DNA from: Panax quinquefolius
Taxonomy: Eukaryota; Streptophyta; Magnoliopsida; Apiales; Araliaceae
DNA: 64,000 bases
Assembly: GCA_020205615.1 (NCBI GenBank)
Contig: CM035171.1
Span: forward strand, 23,873,741 to 23,937,740
Reading direction: 5' to 3'
Shown: piece by piece, positions 34,283-45,766 of the stretch
How positions within the stretch are numbered: the first letter of the stretch is position 1
Layout: every line of letters starts with the position of its first letter
Notes under the pieces: model-generated
The model's database searches: none
What the model saw: only the letters and a program-made list of their open reading frames with translations
Told to the model about the DNA's origin: nothing
Made by a program: the position numbers and the translations under genes

Positions 34283-35227
34283 ATAGTCGACAGTCGAAAA
34301 GAGAATCTAAAGGTAGAAGAAATACCGATTGTGAGGGACTTCGTCGACGTATTTCTAGATGATTTACCAGAACTTCCACCAGATAGAGAGGTAGATTTTG
34401 TGATCGATTTGGCGCCCAAAACTGCCCCAATATCGAAGGCACCATACAAAATGGCACCAGTAGAGATGAAAGAACTAATGGTAAAACTACAAGAATTGTT
34501 GGACAAGAAGTACATTCAACCGAGCGTATCATCGTGGGGAGCGCCGGTGTTGTTTATGAAAAAGAAGGATGGATCGATGCGACTCTGCATTGACTATAGA
34601 GAACTGAATAAGGTCACGATTAAGAACAGATATCCATTACCGTGGATCGACGACCTGTTTGATCAATTGAAGGGAACGAGATACTTTTCCAAGATAGACT
34701 TGAGAAGCGGTTATCATCAATTGAAGGTGAGACCAGAGGATATACCGAAGACAGCATTTAGAACGCGATATGGTCACTAAGAATTTTTAGTAATGTCATT
34801 TGGTCTTACAAATGCTCCTACAACATTTATGGGACTAATGAATGGTGTATTCAAGCCGTTTTTGGACAAGTTCGTAGTGGTATTTATAGATGACATTTTG
34901 GTATATTCCAAAACCAAAGAAGAACACGAAGAACATTTGAGGTTAACGTTGGAAGTATTGAGAAGGGAGAAGTTGTACGCTAAATTTTTGAAATGCGAAT
35001 TCTGGATCGAGCGAGTACAATTTCTTGGTCACGTGATCGATAAAAACGGAATTTTGGTAGATCCATCTAAAGTAGAAGCCGTGATTAATTGGGATCAGCC
35101 GAGAATGCCGTCAGAAGTAAGAAGTTTTCTTAGATTAGCAGGATATTATAGAAGGTTCATTCAAGACTTTTCCAAAATCGCAACTCCGCTAACGAATTTA
35201 ACTTGGAAAGCTGTGAAATTTGTTTGA
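34283..35227 (+). pseudogene. Chromovirus reverse transcriptase
   Basis: The RT is almost complete. Visible motifs in order are [20 protein letters not shown] (N-terminal), [35 protein letters not shown] with the first catalytic Asp, then [13 protein letters not shown] and [13 protein letters not shown] with the two active-site aspartates, and [11 protein letters not shown]. An in-frame TAA at 34778-34780 interrupts it. Near 35224 one base appears to be missing, which moves the RNase H into another frame. Apart from these breaks the protein is well preserved, suggesting a fairly young element. Confidence 0.92.
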
Positions 35228-35700
35228 CGGATAAGTGTGAGGAAAGTTTTCAAGAATTGAAGAAGAGGTTGAGTACGGCCCCTGTGTTATCTCTTCCGGA
35301 TGATACAGGAAATTTTGTTGTTTTTAGCGATGTGTCGCATAAAGGACTTGGATGTGTGCTTATGCAAAACGGCAGAGTCATTGTGTATGCATCACGGAAA
35401 TTGAAGGATTACGAGAAGGGTTACCCGACCCATGATTTGGAGTTAGCTGCAGTTGTTTTTGCTTTAAAAATTTGGAGGCACTATCTCTACGGGGAGAAGT
35501 GTGAAATATATACAGACCACAAGAGTCTGAAATATATTTTCGCACAGAAGGACTTAAATATGCGTCAAAGAAGATGGTTAGAATTAATTAAGGATTACGA
35601 CTGTGAGATTTTATACCATCTGGGTAAAGCGAATGTAGTTGCTGATGCCTTAAGTAGAAAGGGTCGTGAGAAATTGATGACGTTGACTGCTCAGGAGGAG
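35203..35700 (+). pseudogene. Chromovirus RNase H
   Basis: Open from 35203 after the frameshift. The four acidic positions are present: [40 protein letters not shown] and [10 protein letters not shown]. It would remove the RNA strand during reverse transcription. It is continuous with the integrase N-terminal part downstream. Confidence 0.9.
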
Positions 35701-36640
35701 CTAATTGTGGAAATGGATAAACTGGAATTGGAAGTGAATTATCCAATGGATATTGATGCGAAGCTATTTCAAATGCAATCTGGTATAACTCTACTAGATA
35801 AAGTGAAGGAGGCTCAGCTTCAGGATGATGAATGCAAAAAGGTGACAAAGAAGAAAATTGAAGGAACCGAACCGAGATTCAAGATGGATAAAGAAAGAAT
35901 ACTGAGATTTGAGAGTAGAATTTGGGTTCCGCCAGTACAAGAGATTAAGGAAGAAATTTTGAGCGAGGCTCATAGTTCACGATATTCGATTCACCCTGGT
36001 AGTACCAAAATGTACCAAGATCTTCGACAACATTTCTGGTGGCCAAATTTAAAATGAGATGTTGCAGAATGTGTTGCCAAGTGTCTTACCTGTCAGAAAG
36101 TGAAAGCAAAACATCAAAGACCAAGTGGGTTGCTACAACCGTTAGAAATCCCAGAATGGAAATGGGAACATATTACAATGGACTTCGTGGTTGGCTTTCC
36201 GTCGACTCAGAAAGGCTACGACGCAGTATGGGTTATCGTTGACCGACTGACGAAATCTGCACACTTCTTTCCGATCAAAATAAGATTCAACTTAGATCAG
36301 TTGGCGAGGCTATACGTAAAAGATATTGTTTCGAGACACGGAGTTCCGGTGTCAATTGTTTCTGATAGAGATCCGCGCTTCAAATCGAATTTCTGGAAGC
36401 ATCTTCAGGAATGCATGGGTACGCAATTGCGAATGAGTACAACATACCATCCTCAAACATATGGACAGAGTGAAAGAATGATTTAGACATTAGAAGATAT
36501 GCTAAGAGCCTGTGTGATGGACTTTAAAGGAAATTGGGATGATCACCTACCATTAGTAGAGTTCGGCTACAACAACAGTTACCACGCTAGTATTGGCATG
36601 CCGCATTATGAAGCGTTATACTGGCAGAAAAGTGAGAACT
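35701..36640 (+). pseudogene. Chromovirus integrase core
   Basis: The zinc-binding HHCC region is visible as [17 protein letters not shown] followed by [18 protein letters not shown]. The D,D,E catalytic residues are in [25 protein letters not shown] and the Glu of TYGQSERMI. In-frame stops occur at 36055-36057 (TGA) and 36484-36486 (TAG, where the family has Gln). A frameshift near 36610-36630 follows [10 protein letters not shown]. Confidence 0.9.
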
Positions 36641-37228
36641 CCGCTTTACTGGGATGAAGTTGGTGAAAGACAATTGTTAGGGCCAAAATTGGTACAGCAG
36701 ACAGCAGAAATAGTCAAAGTGATCCGAGCACGACTGGTAGCGGCTCAAGATCAACAGAAGAAATACGCTGATCCATATCATAAAAATATCGAGTTTGAGT
36801 CAGGTAGTTATGTTTTCTTGAAGGTCTCTCCCTGGAAGGGGAAGATCAGATTCAAAAAGAAAGGGAAATTGAGCCCAAGATTCATTGGACCCTTTAAAGT
36901 ACTGGGAAGAATCGGAGAAGTTGCGTACGAGGTAGCCTTACCTCCGGCACTCGAGAATATCCACAATGTTTTCCACGTTTCTGTATTACGACCATACAAA
37001 GCCGATTACAAACATGTAATTGAATACGAACCCCTGCATTTTGTGAAAGACTTATCTTATGAAGAAATTCCTGTCCAAATTATCGACCGAAAAGAACAAG
37101 TTCTCAGAAATAAAGTTATAGCTTCTGTTAAGGTAATTTGGAAGAACCACAACGCTGAAGAAGCTACGTGGGAACTCGAAGAGAATATGATGAAGAATTA
37201 CCTCATTTATTTACTTAATTATTTGTAA
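36593..37228 (+). pseudogene. Integrase C-terminal region and chromodomain
   Basis: Open for 211 codons. GPFKVLGRIGEVAYEVALPP followed by NVFHVSVLRPY is the conserved integrase C-terminal motif. After it, VKVIWKNHNAEEATWELEEN is a chromodomain-type sequence, which guides insertion to chromatin in chromoviruses. The frame ends at 37228 with a TAA, about 100 bases before the 3' LTR. Confidence 0.92.
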
Positions 37229-37317
37229 GTGATTTTTGGGGACAAAATCTTTGTAAGAGAGGAGAATGTAACAGGTCGAATTTATTGAGAAATGATTTTG
37301 GGGGACGAGAATCCTTT

Positions 37318-37330
37318 TAAGGGGGAAAGA
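37318..37330 (+). other. Chromovirus polypurine tract
   Basis: AAGGGGGAAAGA lies directly before the 3' LTR start TGTAATGACGAG. Confidence 0.75.
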
Positions 37331-38145
37331 TGTAATGACGAGATTTTGTAAATTAATTTTAATAATTATTGAATTAAATAAATATTTTCCGATGATTTAA
37401 TTATTGGATTAAATAATTAATTGATTATGTGTTACATTTATTAAATTAATGTAGAGAAATCAAAGTGATAGATTAATTTAATTATATGGTAAATTACATT
37501 TATTAAATTAATGTATGTGAATTAATGAGAAATTATTAATTTTATTTTATTCAAAGTATGTGATTATGTGAGCTTATTGTAATTAAAAGAAATATTTAAT
37601 AAGCATATTGGTATTTAAATTAATGTAATAATTAATTAGAGATTTAATAATTTGATATAATTAATTTATGATAAGAGCAGAATAAAAAAATTAATTATGT
37701 GATTATGTGAATTAATGAGAAATTATTATATTTTATTTAAAATAAATTAAATAAGATATTGATTTATTTTATATAAAGTGTGACATTATTTAAACTATAT
37801 GATAAAAGTAAAAGTTTATTAAATTAATTGAGTTTAAGCCTTAACAAAGAAAGGCTAGCCAAACATGGCACTAAGAGGTTGAGGCAAGATTAACAAAGTA
37901 TGTATTGAAGTTGCCAATGGCGTGATGGGTAATCACCACAATGCATCGATTTATTTGATTACGATTACGATGTCTTTTTTCATTATTATTCTAAGTCTGT
38001 AATAATAAACAGAGAATAAGCAGAGCATAATTTAGAGTTCACATAGAGAATCACCAAGTTGTGAGATTGATAAAAGATTGTGAGTGTGTAATCAATCAAA
38101 TACTACGTTAATAATCTGAATATGAAAGGATAATCATTTATCTCT
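37331..38145 (+). repeat. Chromovirus 3' LTR, first part
   Basis: Matches the start of the 5' LTR, but with many short extra segments (for example AACAAAG and GTAATAATAAAC type inserts) that the 43263-45761 copy lacks. It ends near 38145 in gypsy sequence of the other strand. Confidence 0.75.
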
Positions 38146-38649
38146 TCTTCTAATATATTCCACCAATCGAATTTATAACCACTTGCATACTTTGCAAAAT
38201 TTATAAATACTACCCACAACTATAATATTATCTCAAATTCACACCATAATATTAAAAATTATTCGACAAAATTTAAATCTTTATTAATCAATCTCCCTCC
38301 TTATGGAATTTAAGCCCTCGAAATTAATCTCCTCCTTCGTTTAAAATATTAAATTCATCTTTGAAATGAAACTTGCCAAAGCTATTCATTAACAATTCAT
38401 CTTTGCTAAAGATATACAACCATAAAACCAATAATGCTGAGACGCACTTAATAGTATCACGACCACCAATTATCCATGCACCATTGCCAAGGATATTCGT
38501 GTTTTCAATCTGATCATGATTATACGAATAATCCTTGGCAAGTCTATCAATGCACTAACCAAAGATGACTTTTACCACATCCAGAATTAATATTTTCAGA
38601 CTCACTCAATAATTAATCCATATCATCGAATCATCCCCCACTTTTCTGG

Positions 38650-38885
38650 GCCAAGGATATTCATTAGTATCACGACCACGAATATACCACTACCAAAAGA
38701 TAATCGTATTCATTAGTATCACGACCACAAATTATCCATGCTCTACTACCAAAGATAATCGTGTATTCATTAGTATCACGGATACCAAAGATAATCGTGT
38801 ATTCATTAGTATCACGACCACAAATTATCCATGCATTATGGCCAAAGATAATTGTGTATTCATTAGTATTTCTGCCATAAAATCC
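38650..38885. repeat. Tandem repeat, ~60-bp unit
   Basis: Four to five units based on ATTCATTAGTATCACGACCA and CCAAAGATAATCGTG. A diverged unit precedes near 38450. Confidence 0.75.
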
Positions 38886-39578
38886 TAGTCCACACAGTAA
38901 TTAAAATTTTCTACAACACCTTTTCCAGATTTAGCATAAATTCCATAATGGATTAGTTAGGTAAAATTCATTTACTATTTTTCAAAAAGATCTAACTCTA
39001 GGACTTAGACCAGTTTAACTCCACAAATTCAAAATCTTGGCAGGATACATGTTAGGACTTCCAGTTTAAATATGGTCAATTGAATTTAGCTTGTTCGGAA
39101 AAACCTAAATATTGAAATTTCACCAAAAACTGATTTTCAACTACCTTCATGTGATTTTTCTAAGAAAACTAAAATCATCAGCTTTTATTTTTTTGCAGCT
39201 TTCACATAATCAGTCCACACAAAAATCTATAACTCACTCATAACACTTACTAATACAAATTCAAAATATATACCCATGATTTTTCATTAGTCACCAATGC
39301 TTTGTGATTTATTATGACTTTCATCATAATACTTCATATACCCATGATTTTCATTAGTCCAATGACTTTCATCATAATCCTCGTAAACAGATCCTTTTAG
39401 TTGAAGAAATATTTGAGGGTTTAAGAAATGGGTTTTTGTACTGGGGTCAATACAAAATTCGATTTCACGTTCTAGGGTAGGCTAGGAAGTCTTCAAGAAT
39501 ACGCCAAGAAATTTATTAATGATAGAAATATCATTCAAAATTGCTACTCTTATCCAAGACTTGGATAGTACGTTACAT

Positions 39579-39755
39579 TGATACCAACTGTGACTTCTAT
39601 CCCTTAACCTAGATAGCACCTCACAATGATACCTATAAACTTGCCATCTTCATTCACGATATGTCGCTTATGTAAAGTCCGCTTCTTGCACTCCACACAA
39701 GGAAGTCAACAACGAAAGGTTCGGGGCTCTTTACTTATGGCTTGATATGACAATA
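39579..39755 (-). repeat. Duplicated leader block with PBS-like text, copy A
   Basis: Contains TGATACCAACTGTGAC (inverted primer-site text) and GGTTCGGGGCTCTTTACTTA. It matches 40664-40845 in part, but lies on the other side of the protease. Confidence 0.55.
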
Positions 39756-40107
39756 ATTGACTTTAGTAGTTTGGTTACTTGAATTCGCACAACAGGTTGG
39801 TTATGAATATAAAAGCTAACAACCTTACGAAAAGCATGATGAGTAGTTAACCAATTGATTCCTAAAATCACATCAAAGGCAAGTATTTTCAAAAAGATAA
39901 GATCGACAGGTAACGTGAAAGTGTTTATTTGAATCAAACAAGATTTAAAAATAGTAGAGGTAACGAAGGCTCCTACTAACGAAGTTTCAACCAATAAGTC
40001 AAAGTCTAACTTCTCCGGAGTCAAATTTAAACGTTGAATGCAAGCAAGAGAGATAAAAGAATGGGTAGAACCGGTATCTAATAAGGTATAGACTTCGCAA
40101 GAATTTA
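39731..40107 (-). pseudogene. Gypsy aspartic protease (minus strand)
   Basis: The minus strand is open from about 40107. The active site LLDTGSTHSFIS is intact (Asp-Thr-Gly at 40078-40070), followed by NLTPEKLDFDLLVET and FDVILGINWLTTHHA. There is no ATG at the start: the domain would be part of a gag-pol protein, but a TAG lies upstream. It ends at 39731 where the frame runs into the duplicated leader block. No RT follows, so this is a fragment. Confidence 0.8.
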
Positions 40108-40139
40108 TAATTAACTAACCCGTACTAACTTCGTCGGGT

Positions 40140-40500
40140 TACCCACTTTTTTGAAGTCACAAAAACGCTTCTTCTTGAAACCACCGACTTTGTTTTTTGT
40201 CAGTATCCGCCTTTGGTGCCGCTTATCCCACTGGACTTGACTTCACTATACGACAAAATCGAGCTAAATGACCTTCTCTTCTTGAAATTTCCACTTCTAT
40301 TATCTTTGCCATGATTACCACCGAAGTGGTTACCATTCTTAGCATGATAATTTCCACGATGGTTATCATTGTTCGATAGCCGTTGCCACCAAAGATGATT
40401 ATTATCGTGTTGTTGGTCGTTACCTTTTGTTTGAGTGAATCAACACTCTCATGTGCTTCATTGCTTATCTCAAAGATTTTCAGATGCCATTCTCAAACAC
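40140..40500 (-). pseudogene. Gypsy gag C-terminal remnant (minus strand)
   Basis: Broken minus-strand frames upstream of the protease include GHLARFC, the second half of a CCHC zinc knuckle, and Asn/His-rich repeated text. The rest of gag is not recognisable. Confidence 0.4.
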
Positions 40501-40663
40501 TGTCACAAAACAAGGGTTAATTGACATGTAACAAATTATCCCTATATTCTGACCGACTAATAAAATAGCACATAAACTTAGGTAGGTCATTCTAGCAAAG
40601 GTATTCCCCGTTTCTCCCCTCCTAGTATTATTCTCACCTCTTAGCCAGGGATCATATCCCTAA

Positions 40664-40844
40664 GCTCTGATACCAACTGTGACTATGGACACCAACTTAT
40701 GTCAGCACCTCACATTGGTACCTATCAGCTTGCCACCGAAAGACGGCGTCCCCTACGAAGAGTCTGGCTTCGGTGCATTCCCCATCAATAGGAAGTCACC
40801 AGCGAGAGGCTCGGGGCTCTTCACACTTATGGCTCTGATACCAA
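40664..40844 (-). other. Primer binding site, duplicated (minus strand)
   Basis: The minus strand reads TTGGTATCAGAGC at 40844-40832, next to the LTR, and again at 40676-40664. Both match the tRNA-Met complement, and both are preceded on the minus strand by GTCACA. The block between is about 168 bases. Confidence 0.75.
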
Positions 40845-40845
40845 C

Positions 40846-43262
40846 TGTGACGCCCCCAAAATTAGGTATACGTCACCCATATTGGGTCGCCACTTACATG
40901 GTACATAAATTCAAATACAAACTTAATTATACATCTGTCGTGTAACATACGACAATACATAAACTGAGAGTTCTAATAGGAATATTGTCATTTAGACAAT
41001 ATCCATACTCAAGGAGTCCTCATTACATTTATTGTCACACTATTTAACGTAATAGTGAGGACTACTAATGCTATCTTCGGGACCATCACTCTTTCCCCGA
41101 CTCGTCCCGGCTATATTCTTATTTCAAGAGAGAAAAAGTGAAAGAAAGGGTGAGCTCAACTAGCCCAAGAAGAAATATTATGACTAAGATAATGCAGAAT
41201 AAATTATCATTAGCCTTCAACAAAGATGTTAAACCGATAAAATACAATAGACAAACCGGTTTAATCAGAAGCGGAATATGCAATCCATTAAAAGAGTCAA
41301 GTAGAAAATAAAGTCTACTATCTTTTAGGTTTTAAAGGTTTTCATCAATTTTATCACTAAGACTCGGTTTAATGAATAAACCACAATATCTAATCATCCA
41401 TGTACCACGGTCAAGGATTTTCATCAAATTATCAATGGTCATGACTATACCGAATCACCCCTCGGTCATAATCATACCAAAAACTATCCATCAACGCATT
41501 ACAGCCATCGAGGACTTTTGTCACATCATTTATATCAAGCCCTCGATTATACCGAATGAACCTCGGTCATAATCATACTAAGTTCATCTATGCACGTAAG
41601 CCAAAGATAACTTTCAACATAATATAAACATGAGGATGATGACAATGATATAAGAATTCAATAAAACAAGTTCAAGAATTAATTAATTTCTAGGATTTAT
41701 TAACGCCCAAATTGTCAACAAGATACTTTGTTTTGTAGAGTAAAATTCAAGAATGATCGGAAAAATATTTCCATGAAAAGATATTGGATGAAACGCAAAT
41801 ATCAAGGATATTCTACTAATTTCATGGAGTATAGAAGTCAAAGTTTTAACCAACCGGGTATAGTAAAGAATGGAATAACAAAAGAAATCACCATGCATGC
41901 GGTGCTTGCAGATGCATGTGTTATTCCAATGAATAATAATAACGGAACGGTCGTCGTGAAATTCACACAACCGATGGATGATCCAATGTAATAATAAATG
42001 TTGAATAATAAACAATGGAACTGTGGTGTAAAACACACATGATAGGATATTCCAATGTAATAATAAACAATGGAACTGTGTCCGTGTAAAACACATGATG
42101 AGGATATTCCAAATGTAATAATAAAGAATGGAATAACAAAAGAAGATCACCAAGTATAGGGGATTCGCGTGATACAAAGTTATTCCAATGAGAATAAATA
42201 AGAATGAAATAACATAAGGATTTCACCAAGGATAGGGTATGCCGTATATACAAAGTTATGTATAGGGTATACCACTTTTACAAAAGTTATTCCAAATGAA
42301 TAATAATGAATGGAATAATGAAGTTCTCTTCATGAATAAGAAAGAATAACACTCTTACTAGTACAACAAATAATACCCCTTACCGTAAAAGACACTGGAT
42401 ATCAAAGTAGTGAAGTACCAGAATACTCTTCTTCTTTCTCTCTATAGATTTTTTCTCTATAGCTTCTCTCTATAATTTCTCTCTCTAGAGTTTCAGTGAA
42501 TTCGTAAGAAAATAATGAAGGAATGAGCTTCTATTTATAGGAAAATAGAATGCATAGTAATTAATCCATGAGCGGTCTGATTGATTTACTTTAATCGGAC
42601 GGTCCATATTTAAAGCAAAATCTTTTAAATAAAATATCATATATTCTATTTATATATAAAACATTTTACTATGCAAATACTATGCAATACTATGCAAAAA
42701 CACTATGCAACACTATGCATAATAAAATATAATATATTCTATTTATGAATAACTTTAATAAAGTATTCTTTTTTATATAAAAGATGTTTCGTGTTATTAC
42801 GTTAATAATACTTAATAAAACAAAACGTCATTATCGCTATAATAATTCATATTATTAATCGACAATAATAGAATCAAACCGAGTGACTTCTCACATAAGC
42901 ATCAATAATCAATACCGGTGTGCTACTATGCAACCACACGTACATCGTACATTACTACCGAGTAGTTCAACAAAGATCAACCGGTAAAACTTCCGCCGTT
43001 ATTTCAATAAAATATTTTTGTCGTTTTCTCAATCCGACAATAATTTCATTGTAGGGTCCACCAATGATTGAGCCGTTATATTTAATATTCCCTCGCTAAA
43101 TCGAATATTCCCCACCAATCGAATATAATATAACCACTTGCATACTTTGCAAAATTTATAAATACTACCCACAACTATAATATTATCTCAAATTCACACC
43201 ATAATATTAAAAATTATTTCGACAAAATTTAAATCTTTATTGATAAAATCTGGGGTCTCACA
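40846..43262 (-). repeat. 5' LTR of minus-strand gypsy element
   Basis: On the minus strand it begins TGTGAGACCCCAGATTTTATC (43262) and ends GGGGGCGTCACA (40846), 2417 bases. It contains a two-copy repeat (41380-41600, CCTCGGTCATAATCATAC) and a palindromic array (41860-42320). No coding sequence. Confidence 0.75.
41860..42320. repeat. Tandem array with TTATTCCA...TGGAATAA palindromes
   Basis: About six diverged units of 55-90 bases combine ATTCCAATG, AATAATAAA and AATGGAAC/AATGGAATAA, so that unit ends are complementary. It lies within the minus-strand gypsy LTR. Confidence 0.6.
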
Positions 43263-45761
43263 ATATTGATTTATTTTATAAAGGAGTGTGACATTATTTA
43301 AACTATATGATAAAATAGTTTATTAAATTAATTGAGTTTAAGCCTTTAAGGCTAGCCAAACATGGCACTAGTAGAGGTTGAGGGTAGTTAACCCATGATG
43401 GGTAACTGACCACAATGCATCAGTTTATTTGATTACGATGTCTGCTTTCTTTCATTATTATTCCTAAGTCTAGAGAATAAGCAGAGCATAATTTAGAGTT
43501 CACAGAGAGAATTTGTGAGATTGATAAAAGATTGTGAGTGTGTAATCAATCAAATACTTGTGAAATGATCATCATTTATCTCTTCTTCTTTATACTCTAC
43601 AGGGTAATCTCCTCCTTCCCAATTTCTATTTTACGTCAATTAAGTTTCATAAATATGGCTTTTAATGTTTTTGGCTTAAACCTCAGTAATTGGGATAGGA
43701 GTAATGATTATGGGTTGTATATGTGTTATGACATATCACATCGTATTTAATTATATATATTATGTAAACCATATCATCAAATTCATGAAAACATGTCGTA
43801 TTATGATGACTTGTTATTTCAAAATATACAGAGTTTGGATTTTGGCCATATGGCCTTATACGTAACTTTAAGGTGTCAAACATAAATATTTTCATAAAAT
43901 TTACACTCTTATTTGATTATGCATGTTGATACGAAGAGACCAAGCCTTAAACGAACGGATTCGGTGTTATAACGAATTCGTAGTGTTAAATTTTATGTTT
44001 TTGTTCAAAATCTTCAAGAACATCAAGAATAGTACAATTTGCATAATTTAATTCTGTGATTATGTGTTTTAAATGGTTAAAGTCGTTATATAAATGTTGG
44101 GTTATGTTTATGCATGAATTACACCATATGGGTATGTCTAATTTCGAGTAGAAAATAAGAAATTGGAAGAAATTGGCATGTTTCGCGATTTTTCATTTGC
44201 CGCCATTTCGTGTTCTGTACGTCTGTAGCATCATGATCTGCCACTACTTATTTCATGCTGCTACCAAAATAGCAGTTTTCATGTCTCTCGAAAGTCATGA
44301 TGCCACGGCCATACAGCATGTATGTCAAGAGTCCATAAGAATGCCATCAGCAACACAAACAATAAGACTAAGTGTATAACAATGGCATAAATACCACTCT
44401 CCAAAAAGTTCGTGAAATGAGATTTTTAAATTGATTAAGTTTAGCAATGTGTTAGTAAATTAATTTAATGAACATAAAACTATGTTATAAGTATAATGAG
44501 ATGTTAAAATAGATACCTTGCATGTAAATAACATAATTACATGTGGATTGAATTATGGATTACATAATTAGCTTGTTATTCATGATATGTAAATTATGTG
44601 ACAAAGTGGTAATTAACTAAGTATAGTTAAATAATCAAAGTTTAGATAAAAGAATGGGTTTATGATGATTAGTTAAATTATAATTGACTGGTATTGTGAA
44701 TGTGAATGGTATTTAAGATTAAATTCAAAGAACGTGCTTAGTTAAAGTGTAATCTACGCACGAGGCAAGTTTTCTAACCCTACTTATCATTATTGTTCAA
44801 GTTTATTATTTACCCCGAGTAAATTATCATTACTATTATTCAAGTTCAAATGTTGTATTAAAGATTTATTATCTTTTCAAAGCATGATTCAGTTATACAA
44901 TAATTGTTCTATTGTATACTTCTTGAGATTATTATTCAATTTGAATATCATTATTATTGATCCTTATTAGACTAGTGAACCTTTATTGATTCAACTAGTC
45001 CTTAGTTGATGAACGTTCTAAATTTCAGAACCCTTATTGAATTATCAAAACCAAACTTCCTTTGGTGCGGACTCGAATGTCAAACTGAGATGAACAACCC
45101 TGCAAAGGGATTTACTTATATGCGTAAGCGTTAAGATATTGTGCATGTGATGGTGGTAAGGGTTGATCCCCCTAAGTACGCAGTAGAAAGGTCCATAGTC
45201 TTACGAGTGTTAAAGGTTTCAAGTATAACCCTTGATAACCTAGGACATAGTTCAAGGTCTTATGACCCTCAGAATTCTTTTGATTCTTGTTATTCATTCT
45301 TGATTCAAAAGTCGAGCTTTTATTCAGATGTCTTTGATTTACTCGCATGTTATTATATTGTTATTTCATTATTATACTTATGGGCAATAGTGCTCACTCT
45401 TGCTTAATAATAACATTGCAATTAAGAACGAAAGAACTGATGAACCTTCCACTAGTAAGGGCAAAGGCAAAGTTAGCAAGTGATGAAGACTTGTTATTTT
45501 TTTAGATGATGTATTTATGTTTAAGACTTGAGTTAATGATGTTGTTAAGACTTATTTGTTTATGATTCTGCACTGATGTTTAAGGTTAGTTTAACCTGGG
45601 ATTTTATTATTATTATTCAGATGTTGTAACCCTTAAGGGGAAGATTTTTTATTCTATCTATTACATGGCTTGCATTTATTATGGGTAGATAGATAGATGA
45701 TATTTGTATAATGAACACCAAATCCCGTGGAATTGAAGTACCCAAATTTGGGGGTTTCAAA
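43263..45761 (+). repeat. Chromovirus 3' LTR, second part
   Basis: Begins inside the LTR at ATATTGATTTATT and runs to TTTGGGGGTTTCAAA at 45761. It repeats about 330-390 bases already present at 37755-38145, so it is not a clean continuation of the first part. Confidence 0.8.
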
Positions 45762-45766
45762 CACAC

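Larger units (their letters stand above)
38146..43262 (-). mobile_element. Truncated minus-strand gypsy element inside the chromovirus 3' LTR
   Basis: A full minus-strand LTR (40846-43262) is followed on the minus strand by a primer site, leader, gag end and protease. RT, RNase H and integrase are absent. The left part (38146-39578) resembles the first ~130 bases of the same LTR and then tandem repeats. The left boundary lacks the LTR end, so the element is truncated or rearranged. Confidence 0.7.
19884..45761 (+). mobile_element. Ty3/gypsy chromovirus (Tekay/Del-like) with two nested insertions
   Basis: The element begins TGTGACAAACGAGATTTTG at 19884 and ends at 45761. CACAC precedes (19879-19883) and follows (45762-45766), which fits a 5-bp target duplication, although the motif is simple. 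LTRs are about 2.85 kb. The 5' LTR is split by a copia element at 20422-29580, and the 3' LTR region is split by minus-strand gypsy sequence at about 38146-43262. Internal order is PBS, coiled-coil frame, gag, protease, RT, RNase H, integrase, chromodomain, polypurine tract. The chromodomain and domain order place it among chromoviruses; the clade is inference. Confidence 0.8.

Noticed and set aside
38650..38885. CRISPR-like regular repeats
   Set aside because: Units are contiguous tandem repeats without unique spacers, in a plant retroelement.
41683..42253. Minus-strand open frames of up to 164 codons (Cys/His/Ile-rich)
   Set aside because: They fall within the palindromic tandem array of an LTR, and repeated peptide text simply follows the DNA repeat.
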